A DNA stretch of 64,000 bases from an uncultured Anaerolineae bacterium (GTDB lineage: Bacteria; Chloroflexota; Anaerolineae; Aggregatilineales; Phototrophicaceae), in contig CALIEB010000026.1 in assembly GCA_938022205.1 (NCBI GenBank), positions 124,001 to 188,000 on the forward strand, in the 5' to 3' direction. The notes beneath the pieces are model-generated. The model was not told the DNA's origin and did no database searches. It saw nothing but the letters and a program-made list of their open reading frames with translations. The stretch's first letter is position 1. Each line of letters opens with the position of its first letter. A program made the position numbers and the translations under genes. Shown here piece after piece: positions 7,397-15,845 of the stretch.

Positions 7397-9166
7397 ATGA
7401 CACACGAACTTATCACGCCTTACGGGGGAACGCTGGTTAACTTATTGGTCTCGCCCGAAAGTAGACAAGAGCTTTATGCCTATGCTAAACGCCTGCCACG
7501 TCTGCGACTCTCTTTGCGCTCGCAATGTGACCTCGAACTCTTGGCTTTAGGCGGTTTCTCACCGCTCAGGACGTTTATGGGGGAGGCAGATTATCACAGT
7601 GTTGTGCAGCGAATGCGCCTTGCTGATGGCACGTTGTTCCCCATTCCGATTGCCCTGCCTGTGCCTTTAAGCTGCGTACTGCCATTGGGAAGTGACGTGG
7701 CACTTTGTGATGAACGCAACGATATTCTAGCGGTAATGACCGTCGAAGAGTACTTTACTGCCTCGCGCGAAGAAGAAGCCCTAGCAGTTTTCGGCACACT
7801 GGACACGCGGCATCCGCTGGTTTCTGAGATGTACCGCTGGAGCGACGGCGCGCCAATGCTGCGCTATGTTAGTGGTGCGCTGCGCGTTCTTCGCTTGCCA
7901 ACGCATCACGATTTTGTTGAGCTGCGCTTGTCGCCACAGGAAACGCGCCAACGTTTAGCGACTTACGGGCATACGAATATCGTCGCATTTCAAACGCGCA
8001 ACCCGCTGCACCGCGCACACGAGGAAATGACAAAACGTGCTATTGAGCAAGTTGACGGCGTGCTACTTCTGCACCCTTCTGTTGGTATGACGCGCCCCGG
8101 TGATGTCGACCACTTCACGCGTGTGCGAACTTATCAGGCTTTGACGACGCATTACTACGAGGCTAACCGCGTGCTTTTGGCGTTGCTACCGTTGGCGATG
8201 CGCATGGGCGGTCCGCGTGAGGCACTGCTGCACGCGATTATTCGTCGTAACTACGGCGCAAATTACTTTATCGTTGGGCGTGACCACGCAGGGCCGGGCA
8301 ACGATAAGAACGGCACTCCATTTTACGCCCCATATGCCGCTCAAGCTCTAGCAAAGGCGCACGAAGCTGAGTTAGGCGTGACTATTTTGACATTTCAAGA
8401 AATGCGCTACGTGGTCAGCGAGCAACGCTATGAAGAGGTGGACAAAATTTCAGCAGGAACGCGCACAGTTACCCTAAGTGGAACGCAAATCCGTGAACAG
8501 TACCTTAGCAAGGGCATCACTTTGCCCGGTTGGTTTACGCGCCCTGAAGTTGCGGACATTCTCGCGCAGAGCTATCCACCGACTTATCAGCATGGCATCT
8601 GCGTATGGTTTACGGGGCTAAGCGGCAGCGGCAAATCCACGACTGCCGAAATTTTGGCAACGCTGCTTTTAGAATACGGGCGACAATCAACGCTTTTAGA
8701 CGGCGACATCGTGCGCACGCATCTCTCTCAAGGATTAGGCTTCAGTCGCGAAGACCGTGACATCAACATTCGCCGCATTGGCTTTGTCGCAAGCGAAATC
8801 GCTCGACACGGCGGTATAGCCATTTGTGCTGCCATCAGCCCATATCGTCGCACCCGCGACGACGTGCGCCAGATGGTCACCGCATATCCCAACAGCCATT
8901 TTATCGAGGTTTTCTTGAACACGCCGTTAGAGGTGTGCGAGGCGCGCGACCCTAAAGGTCTCTATGCGCAAGCGCGGCGCGGTGAGCTGCCGTTGTTCAC
9001 AGGCATCGATGACCCTTATGAGCCACCTAACGCCCCGGAGATTGTTTTGGATACCGTTCATACCTCTGCAAACGAAAACGCTCATTTAATCGTGAACCTT
9101 CTGCTCGCTTATGGTTTGCTGCGTGATGGCGTTGTCTATACCCAAGATGCTAGCAGCATCGTCTGA
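7397..9166 (+). CDS. sat-cysC: bifunctional sulfate adenylyltransferase / adenylylsulfate kinase
   Basis: Activates sulfate to adenylylsulfate and then phosphorylates it to PAPS. Residues 1 to about 385 are ATP sulfurylase, with QTRNPLHRAH near 198 and GRDHAGPG near 294. Residues 395-589 are APS kinase, with Walker A GLSGSGKST near 406 and the conserved FSREDRDINIRRIG segment. Both halves look catalytically intact, so the fusion should channel adenylylsulfate. I prefer the ATG at 7397 because it begins like other members (MTHELI, then YGGTLVNLL); an in-frame ATG at 7349 would add 16 poorly supported residues. No cys reductase genes are nearby, so either assimilation or sulfotransferase supply is possible. 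A glycosyltransferase follows 12 bases later. Confidence 0.93.
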   Translation: MTHELITPYGGTLVNLLVSPESRQELYAYAKRLPRLRLSLRSQCDLELLALGGFSPLRTFMGEADYHSVVQRMRLADGTLFPIPIALPVPLSCVLPLGSDVALCDERNDILAVMTVEEYFTASREEEALAVFGTLDTRHPLVSEMYRWSDGAPMLRYVSGALRVLRLPTHHDFVELRLSPQETRQRLATYGHTNIVAFQTRNPLHRAHEEMTKRAIEQVDGVLLLHPSVGMTRPGDVDHFTRVRTYQALTTHYYEANRVLLALLPLAMRMGGPREALLHAIIRRNYGANYFIVGRDHAGPGNDKNGTPFYAPYAAQALAKAHEAELGVTILTFQEMRYVVSEQRYEEVDKISAGTRTVTLSGTQIREQYLSKGITLPGWFTRPEVADILAQSYPPTYQHGICVWFTGLSGSGKSTTAEILATLLLEYGRQSTLLDGDIVRTHLSQGLGFSREDRDINIRRIGFVASEIARHGGIAICAAISPYRRTRDDVRQMVTAYPNSHFIEVFLNTPLEVCEARDPKGLYAQARRGELPLFTGIDDPYEPPNAPEIVLDTVHTSANENAHLIVNLLLAYGLLRDGVVYTQDASSIV

Positions 9167-9178
9167 TGGGGAGAACCT

Positions 9179-10921
9179 ATGTCGCACAGGACGTTTTATC
9201 TTCTGCTAGGTTTGATTTTGCTGTTTGCGGCGGCTACACGCCTCATGGTCATACAACATCATCAACCAGACATTGTGGTCGAGGATGAAGGCAGCGACCT
9301 TAGCACTGCTTTGCGCTTAACGCAGGGGGAGCTGCCGCAGTCACACGTGCGTTATCATCGCTCTTTTATCGCGTATCAGCACCTCATTGCAAGCGGGATG
9401 CTGGTAGGAGCAAAGTGGTTCACGGGCGAAGTACGCAGCATTGGCGAAGTAGTTGACCAATATTTTGCCCACCGTGACCAGTTTGTGCTAGCAGCACGCT
9501 TATGGGTTGGGTTCTTGAGTGTACTTGGGATTGGGTTTGTAGGGCTGGCGGGACGCTATTTTAGCCCGAGCATCGGGCTTTGGGCTGCTTTAGTGTTGTC
9601 CTTAAATGGGTTCTTGACGGCTAATGGAGCTTATGCCCTACCTGACACACTGATTATTTTTGCGGCAGGTTTGACACTTTGGGCGTTTATGCGGCTGTGG
9701 CAGTACCAACGCACCCGTGATTACGTGCTTGTTTCAGTCGCGTTGGCTGTGGTGATGCTCTCTAAGCTCGTCGCTACACCAATTGGAATTGGGGTGCTGG
9801 TGCTGCATGGGTTCATTGTTTGGCAGCGCAAGCCCAGCTTAAAAGCGTTCCCGCTGGCGTTTTTGCGCGATAAAAACCTTTGGATTGCGGGCTTTGTAGG
9901 CATTCTCGCCAACGTGCTGCTCAATCCGATTGCGTTTATCATCCCGCAAGATTTTCTATACGAAATTTCTCGCATTGCTGGATTTACCAAAAACCCGCCG
10001 CTGCATATCTTTTTGCTGCGCTTAGGCGAAGAACTGGTGAAGTTCCTACAGCTTTGGCTTTTTGCTCTGCCGTTCGTACTAATTGGGTTAGGCTTGACAA
10101 TACGCCGTTGTCGTGATGCGCGCTACGCGATGCTGCTGGCATGCGTGTTGGTGCTTTTTTTCATGACATGGCGCGTGATGGTCACCATGTCTGGTCCTAA
10201 CCCACAAATTTACTACTGGTTTGCGTTAATGGTATGCCTGTCTTTGCTGATAGGCATCGCCTTAGAAGCCTTATGGCAGTGGAGTGGTCAAGCAAGTCGT
10301 GCGCGCCTTATTGCACGTGCGTTAGTTTTGCTCGGTCTTGGCTTAAACGGATGGGAACTTGTCCAGTTCATTCGCGTCATACAAGCCCCTCTAACACAAC
10401 ATCAAGCGCGCGATTTTATTCAAGCGACGTTTACGCCGGACACGCGCATGATGGTGGCTGACCCGCAAACCTATGGCGTGCCGCTCCAGCGTGATGAGGT
10501 GAGCATCGCACGTTTTTATGAACTAAGAGGCATGATACTGAACTCATGGACGTGGTGGCTGGAACAACCTGTCGCAACGAGACCAACAGGCTATGCACTT
10601 TATGGTTGGGAAGTCTTTGAGGTTATTGACACGTGGGAAGACTTACGCGCTTACATTGAGCAGGAAGAAATCGAGTATTTTGTTTTAGCGCAATATTGCC
10701 AGAATTTCCTGTTCACACCTAACGCTACGTCGTCGTTGGATTTTCCGCCTCACAACGAGGCGTTATTAGCCGAATGGGAATTAGTAGCGATGTTCACACC
10801 TTACGCTAGCGGCAAATGTGACGCGCCTATTGCCACACGCACGGGGCTACCTAGCTTCCCTGCGTTGCTGTGGGCAGAACGAGCTGGTCCTATCATCAAA
10901 ATCTATCGGATTTCTCGGTAA
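9179..10921 (+). CDS. GT39/ArnT-like multipass membrane glycosyltransferase
   Basis: 580 residues with about ten or eleven membrane helices and a soluble C-terminal part (about 420-580). Its overall form is that of the dolichyl-phosphate-mannose mannosyltransferase and ArnT family, which take sugar from a polyprenyl phosphate carrier outside the membrane. The acidic pair at residues 36-37 (EDEGSD), just after the first helix, matches the catalytic first-loop position of that family. GGGAG precedes the ATG by six bases, and it lies 12 bases after sat-cysC, so the two are probably cotranscribed. The final 19 bases overlap the convergent ATPase gene. Donor and acceptor are unknown. Confidence 0.75.
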   Translation: MSHRTFYLLLGLILLFAAATRLMVIQHHQPDIVVEDEGSDLSTALRLTQGELPQSHVRYHRSFIAYQHLIASGMLVGAKWFTGEVRSIGEVVDQYFAHRDQFVLAARLWVGFLSVLGIGFVGLAGRYFSPSIGLWAALVLSLNGFLTANGAYALPDTLIIFAAGLTLWAFMRLWQYQRTRDYVLVSVALAVVMLSKLVATPIGIGVLVLHGFIVWQRKPSLKAFPLAFLRDKNLWIAGFVGILANVLLNPIAFIIPQDFLYEISRIAGFTKNPPLHIFLLRLGEELVKFLQLWLFALPFVLIGLGLTIRRCRDARYAMLLACVLVLFFMTWRVMVTMSGPNPQIYYWFALMVCLSLLIGIALEALWQWSGQASRARLIARALVLLGLGLNGWELVQFIRVIQAPLTQHQARDFIQATFTPDTRMMVADPQTYGVPLQRDEVSIARFYELRGMILNSWTWWLEQPVATRPTGYALYGWEVFEVIDTWEDLRAYIEQEEIEYFVLAQYCQNFLFTPNATSSLDFPPHNEALLAEWELVAMFTPYASGKCDAPIATRTGLPSFPALLWAERAGPIIKIYRISR

Positions 10922-11604
10922 GCGTCGTTGGCAATCATGCCGTCCACAATCGTGACAATACGTTCAGCTTGATGCGCGATGTTCATGTCGTGGGTCACAA
11001 TAATAACTGTCGTGTTCATGTCGCGTTGAATGCTGCGAAAGGCATCCATGACAATTTTGCTAGACGCGCTGTCTAGGTTGCCAGTAGGTTCGTCGGCAAG
11101 CAAGAGTGGGGGATGATTGGCAAGTGCGCGAGCAATTGCCACACGCTGCTGCTGCCCTCCGCTAAGCTGGCTGGGACGATGATGGAGACGGTCGCTCATT
11201 CCCAACAGTGCTAACAACTCTTGCCCGCGTTTGTGCGCACTTTTAGCGGTAGGGTGACGTGAGAACTGAATAGGCAGCGCAACGTTTTCTAACGCCGTTA
11301 GCGTTGGGATGAGGTTAAACGATTGGAAGACAAACCCGATTTTTTCGTTACGAATGCGCGTGAGTTCGCGTTCCGTCATGTGGGTAATGTCCACGCCGTC
11401 AATCGCAATCGTGCCGCTTGTTGGGGTGTCGAGTCCACCCATTAACCCAAGTAGTGTGCTTTTACCGCTACCACTTGGACCAACTACCGCGACAAACTCG
11501 CCTCGTTGTACAGAGAGCGTGACACCTTTAAGTGCGTCGACGCTAACTTCACCGACTGTCAGACGTTTGGTCACATTTTGCACGTCGAGAACGATTTGAG
11601 GCAT
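10903..11604 (-). CDS. ABC transporter ATP-binding protein, LolD/MacB family
   Basis: 233-residue ATPase of the type that works with FtsX-domain permeases. It has Walker A GPSGSGKST at residues 42-50, signature LSGGQQQR, Walker B LLLADEPTGNLD and the H-loop IIVTHD. I used the ATG at 11604 because MPQIVLDVQN is a normal family start; the frame is open nine codons further. No permease gene is adjacent. An unpaired FtsX-type permease lies at 33056-35875 and is a possible partner, but this is inference. Confidence 0.9.
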   Translation of the reverse strand: MPQIVLDVQNVTKRLTVGEVSVDALKGVTLSVQRGEFVAVVGPSGSGKSTLLGLMGGLDTPTSGTIAIDGVDITHMTERELTRIRNEKIGFVFQSFNLIPTLTALENVALPIQFSRHPTAKSAHKRGQELLALLGMSDRLHHRPSQLSGGQQQRVAIARALANHPPLLLADEPTGNLDSASSKIVMDAFRSIQRDMNTTVIIVTHDMNIAHQAERIVTIVDGMIANDAYREIR

Positions 11605-11643
11605 GAGGAAACTTTCTTGGGTAGTGTACAAGTAAGCGGTGTC

Positions 11644-11649
11644 ATTATA
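11644..11649 (-). promoter_or_regulatory. -10 element of the orphan ABC ATPase gene
   Basis: TATAAT on the minus strand, 39 bases before the start codon at 11604. No clear -35 box. Confidence 0.35.
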
Positions 11650-11719
11650 ACGGTCAAGCGGCGAAAAAAAGAGTGTGCCAAAACACGTTAGGCGAGCTCT
11701 AATCTTGTGCGTTGGTCAT

Positions 11720-11748
11720 TTGCAAATCCCTAAACCGCACACTATACT
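11720..11748 (+). promoter_or_regulatory. sigma-70-type promoter of the 1043-residue protein gene
   Basis: TTGCAA and TATACT are separated by exactly 17 bases, and the -10 box ends 43 bases before the ATG. It would drive the two-gene unit ending at 15845. Confidence 0.55.
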
Positions 11749-11791
11749 TTAAGCCATTAATGGGGTGTATCTTGGTTGAAATGGGCAGACA

Positions 11792-14700
11792 ATGGTGCTA
11801 TTAGAACAGTTTTATCATGGTCAACTTGTGCATCATGGCAAAGCAAGCGGCGAACCGCGTATTTTGGCGCGTTCCAAAGGTGTGAGCGAAGATTTAGCAC
11901 AATACGCACTAACGCTTGGCGCAGCGGCACCTTTCCCAGAAGCACCAGAGGTTTCAGCAATAATTGTGCGCGGTGGGCGCGACATTCCTTTTTTGCTTAT
12001 ACGCGCACGCCAGCACGCTTCAGGCATTATAACACAGCATTATGTGTTCATGCCTAGCGATGTGCCGCGCTTGCTACAAGGCAATTTACAGGCGTTTTTG
12101 CCCTTGTTAGAGGCTGAAATTCCTGTCTTTGAACAGCTTGGCGACACGCTCGCGGGGGTAGAGCTGACCATCCCCGAGCCGCTCAGTTACAGCGCACAAG
12201 CAGACATGCTGCTTGAACTCATGACGTACACGCGCAACAACACACGCTTGATAGAGCCTATTCTCAGCACAGTGATTGAGGGCAAGGTGCTACATGTGTG
12301 CCACGCCCCTGCGTCTTTGCGAACGCGCCTAAACTTTGTGCAAGGGCTGCTGACGTTGCTGCCCGCGTCGACGCGCTTTAGCGTAACGTTTGCCTTACAC
12401 AGTGCCGGGACAAAATTGCCGAACGCGCAAATCATTTTTGTGGATGACAACACAGCATTACCTGCAAGTGCGTCGATATATGACTGGTCAACTGGAGTAA
12501 CGTCACCCAACATAGAAAATGACTACAGTCGCTTTATCCTTAGCCAGCTGCGGCTAGACGCAGAGCTAGCGGTGCAGCAAGCCAACGCGCTTACACCTAC
12601 GGCAGGATGGCGGTTTCGCAGCGGGGATAGCTTAGCCAGCGCGTTAGCATACGCTTCGCACCGCTCGCGCATCGACAAAGCGATTGAGAATAATTTGCCT
12701 GTTGCAACCACTGATGTTGCCAAGATATTGGCGGAAGACCCCACGCTAGACGACAGCGCAAGGTTGGCTTACGCCGAGCATCTTATCCATTTTGCGCTGG
12801 CGTTAGAGGACATGACTGGCACCGAAGCTGTCGCTGTGACTTGCGGCAAGTTTCCAATATTTGCCAACAAAGTTCACACGCTGCTCGCCGAAGCTGTTGC
12901 CAATGGGAAGGCATGGCTGATTTTTCCAGCACTTGTTAGATGGCTAGAAAATCCCCTAAGCCCGCAAACGCCCGAGTGGATTGATTTATTGCACAAGGCT
13001 GCGTTGCTAGAGCTGCGTGACATTGTGAGCGCGGCGGATATAGAGGGCGTAAAGTCGTATTTGTACGACCTTCAGCGTTTGGACGCAAGCCTGATGATTT
13101 CGCGCATCATGCCAAAGGTGCTTGAGGTGACTGTGCCGCTAGCAGGCGAAGACGCACAAATTCCTTCACAGATTTTGCTGTTAGGCATGATTCACCTTGA
13201 TAAAGACATGTTTCAGCGGCTTTTGGCGATGCCACAGCTTACGCAGCATTTGCCGCGCGAACTCAAAGCCTTCTTGGCATGTTTGACAGGCAAGCAGCCG
13301 CTTCCTAAAGGCAGTGTACTTCTCGAAGCAGCGCAAGTCTTTGACGAAGAACACCGCGACGAAGCAATCATGCGCTTTGTCGAAATGGCGTATAACAGCC
13401 AACAGTTTGTGTTGATTGAAACGCCTGTGTTGGAACATGTCGCACGCATCGCACCTACGCCACGCGGCATGCGTCATATCGCTATGACGCTTAACTTGGC
13501 GCGGCATGTTAACGATGAGATGCTTGACAAACTGCCGATACCTGCGCCACGTCTCGTGCTGCAGCTTTTTCTTGCCTGCCGCCGCTACGACCTGTTAGCG
13601 AAGGCAATGACTGACCAAGCCAAGAACGTTTATGGTGGCGAGCGTCAAATGGAGTACATTCAGTCAATTCAGGAGACTTTTGCGCGCACGCCCTTGCCAG
13701 TTGCCGATTTGGTGAAGGCAATCACGATAATGCGTGACTCATATATCAAAGATGTTCCCTTGACGTGTGCGATTTGTGGAGCATTGGTCGCTAGCAACTA
13801 CGCCGAAGAACTCGATGCGCTCGCCCAAGAGGCTACGCAAGCGATGCTCACCGACCGCCGCTACTGGCAAGTCATTCACATTGAGGCACCGCTTGCCCTA
13901 ATTCGCTATCACATGCGCTATCAAAGTCACCGCGCTGTTAGGCAGCTTGTACGGCTGCTGCCTAGCGTTGCCGCTAGCCACGAAGATAAAGTGGGGCTAA
14001 ACAGCATTAGCCAAAGCTATAAAACGCTTGTAGCTGATGAAGCATACAAGGCTTTAGCATTAGAAGTTTTGCGCCAGTATGTACGGCTCGCTCCGCAAAA
14101 ACCCTCTGAACGTATTGTGAACTTTTACAGCCAAGAGCTTAGCAAAGAGCAAGCAGATAAGCTAAAACGAGCATATGTGTTCAGCGATTTTACCAATCAG
14201 CTTGATTTGAGTGCCTATGCCGTCGCTGTCAAGCTCACAGCGGATTTATTGCAGCGCGCTTACGAAGCATTTTTGAAAGACCGCCCAACGGCAGAGCAGT
14301 TGGAAGCTATCCGAGAGTCTATTCGAGTGCGTGTCGACAAACGTAGACAGCGCACCTTTGCGCAAGAGCTGTTGCGCTTAATTCAGGCTGTGTTAGGGCT
14401 AAGTCGCGCGGCAGACAGCAAGACGCTCGCTTATGAGCAAATCAATGCGATTGTCAAAGGACAACAAAACCCGCGCCATGTCTTAGAGCTGTTTCGTGCT
14501 GGTGGTGGTTTCTTCGCAAAAGGCGCGGTGTACCAACTTCGTCCGCGAGCAGGCTCACAACCGTTTGGTGACCTATCGCCGCTGGATGTGCTAGAACACG
14601 TCACCATTGCCAATGACGTGCTGCACCGTCCCTTACAGCTGTTTCCTGCGGGAAAGCGGCTTTGGACGTACGCTGAGCTTGCCGATGAGCTAGAAAGTGC

Positions 14701-14923
14701 TGTTACGATGTTGTCAGAGGCGGATGCACAACTTGCGGTCAAGGGGCTTGCCTCCGATTGGCAGCGGCTTGCCGAGCTTGTGCCGCTTTTGGCAAAAGAT
14801 GCCGATACCACACTTGGTGACGAGAAGAGCAAAACAGGCAAAAAGTTAGACAGTCAGCTGCAGCTGCCCAAGCATCCACTAGAGTTTTATCGCTTTATCT
14901 ACGGCTATTTCATCGTGCAATGA
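11792..14923 (+). CDS. large protein of unknown function, possibly GTPase-associated protein 1-like
   Basis: 1043 residues with no signal peptide and no membrane segment. The first 90 residues (LLEQFYHGQL, then PRILARSKGVSEDLAQYA) and the block near residues 190-215 (LPASTRFSVTFALHSAG) remind me of the N-terminal region of GTPase-associated protein 1 (GAP1-N2), an adaptor found in predicted bacterial conflict systems. I hold this at low confidence because no GTPase gene is adjacent. The middle (about 250-850) is largely helical and repeat-like. The C-terminal third has a Gly-rich FRAGGGFFAKGAVYQLR segment. No catalytic motif is evident. The next gene starts seven bases after the stop, so the two form a unit. 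Confidence 0.55.
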   Translation: MVLLEQFYHGQLVHHGKASGEPRILARSKGVSEDLAQYALTLGAAAPFPEAPEVSAIIVRGGRDIPFLLIRARQHASGIITQHYVFMPSDVPRLLQGNLQAFLPLLEAEIPVFEQLGDTLAGVELTIPEPLSYSAQADMLLELMTYTRNNTRLIEPILSTVIEGKVLHVCHAPASLRTRLNFVQGLLTLLPASTRFSVTFALHSAGTKLPNAQIIFVDDNTALPASASIYDWSTGVTSPNIENDYSRFILSQLRLDAELAVQQANALTPTAGWRFRSGDSLASALAYASHRSRIDKAIENNLPVATTDVAKILAEDPTLDDSARLAYAEHLIHFALALEDMTGTEAVAVTCGKFPIFANKVHTLLAEAVANGKAWLIFPALVRWLENPLSPQTPEWIDLLHKAALLELRDIVSAADIEGVKSYLYDLQRLDASLMISRIMPKVLEVTVPLAGEDAQIPSQILLLGMIHLDKDMFQRLLAMPQLTQHLPRELKAFLACLTGKQPLPKGSVLLEAAQVFDEEHRDEAIMRFVEMAYNSQQFVLIETPVLEHVARIAPTPRGMRHIAMTLNLARHVNDEMLDKLPIPAPRLVLQLFLACRRYDLLAKAMTDQAKNVYGGERQMEYIQSIQETFARTPLPVADLVKAITIMRDSYIKDVPLTCAICGALVASNYAEELDALAQEATQAMLTDRRYWQVIHIEAPLALIRYHMRYQSHRAVRQLVRLLPSVAASHEDKVGLNSISQSYKTLVADEAYKALALEVLRQYVRLAPQKPSERIVNFYSQELSKEQADKLKRAYVFSDFTNQLDLSAYAVAVKLTADLLQRAYEAFLKDRPTAEQLEAIRESIRVRVDKRRQRTFAQELLRLIQAVLGLSRAADSKTLAYEQINAIVKGQQNPRHVLELFRAGGGFFAKGAVYQLRPRAGSQPFGDLSPLDVLEHVTIANDVLHRPLQLFPAGKRLWTYAELADELESAVTMLSEADAQLAVKGLASDWQRLAELVPLLAKDADTTLGDEKSKTGKKLDSQLQLPKHPLEFYRFIYGYFIVQ

Positions 14924-14930
14924 GGTCAAA

Positions 14931-15845
14931 ATGACGACACTTATATTGCGTGAAGCCGCGTATCAGGGATGGCAGCAAGCACTTTATATGAGCAATGGTA
15001 CGTTAGAGCTGTGGATACCGCTGGAAATTGGCATTCGCGTTTTGCACTGTGGCTTACACGGTGGCGAAAACATGCTAGGCGTGCTAGCCCAAGACATGGG
15101 TGCCAGCGGCGGTGAGGCATGGCGCAATTACGGTGGGCATCGCTTGTGGCATGCCCCAGAGGCAAAGCCGCGCACTTACTCGCTTGATAACTTTCCCATC
15201 ACTTACCAAGAAGTTGAGCAGGGTGTGCGCCTTGTTCAGCCTGTGGACGGGGCGGGCATTCAAAAGAGCATCACAATAACGCTAGACGAAGCAAACCCCA
15301 AAGTACACTTGCGCCATGAGCTGCTCAATCATACCGCGTGGGATGTTACGCTGGCGGCGTGGGCATTGACGGTAATGGCACGCGGTGGACATGCGATTGT
15401 CCCGTTAGGGTTGGACACTGCCCACACAGACGACGCGCTCACGCCGCGCAGCACGTTGGCACTATGGGGGTACACGCGCTTGAACGACGCACGCCTTAAA
15501 TTCGGCGCGAAATACTTGTTTGTGCAGCAAGATCCGCGCCAAACTGCGCCGCAAAAGTTAGGGCTGTATAACGCAAGCGGATGGTGCGCTTATTGGCGCA
15601 ACGGGCTGCTGTTCGTCAAGCGATTCGCGGTTAATCAGCCACCTGCAGCCTATCCCGATTATGGCAGCACGTTTGAGGTCTTCGTTGACCATAACATCCT
15701 AGAGCTAGAGACGCTAGCTCCGCTAATAACGCTTCCGCCGCAAGGCGTAACGACGCATGAAGAAACGTGGCAGCTGTTTGACGGTTTGCCTGCGCTAAGC
15801 AACGACGACGAAGTAGACGCGCATTTGTTGCCGCGTTTGCTCTAA
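14931..15845 (+). CDS. DUF4380 family protein, galactose-mutarotase-like fold
   Basis: 304 residues whose pattern matches DUF4380: EAWRNYGGHRLWHAPE near residues 62-77, an antiparallel beta-rich centre, and a C-terminal YPDYGSTFEVFVDHNILELE block. DUF4380 proteins share the supersandwich fold of aldose 1-epimerases, but their reaction is not established. GAGG lies five bases before the ATG, and the gene starts seven bases after the 1043-residue protein, so the two are probably cotranscribed. Four bases overlap the convergent FAAL gene. A carbohydrate-binding or epimerase-like role is possible. Confidence 0.7.
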   Translation: MTTLILREAAYQGWQQALYMSNGTLELWIPLEIGIRVLHCGLHGGENMLGVLAQDMGASGGEAWRNYGGHRLWHAPEAKPRTYSLDNFPITYQEVEQGVRLVQPVDGAGIQKSITITLDEANPKVHLRHELLNHTAWDVTLAAWALTVMARGGHAIVPLGLDTAHTDDALTPRSTLALWGYTRLNDARLKFGAKYLFVQQDPRQTAPQKLGLYNASGWCAYWRNGLLFVKRFAVNQPPAAYPDYGSTFEVFVDHNILELETLAPLITLPPQGVTTHEETWQLFDGLPALSNDDEVDAHLLPRLL

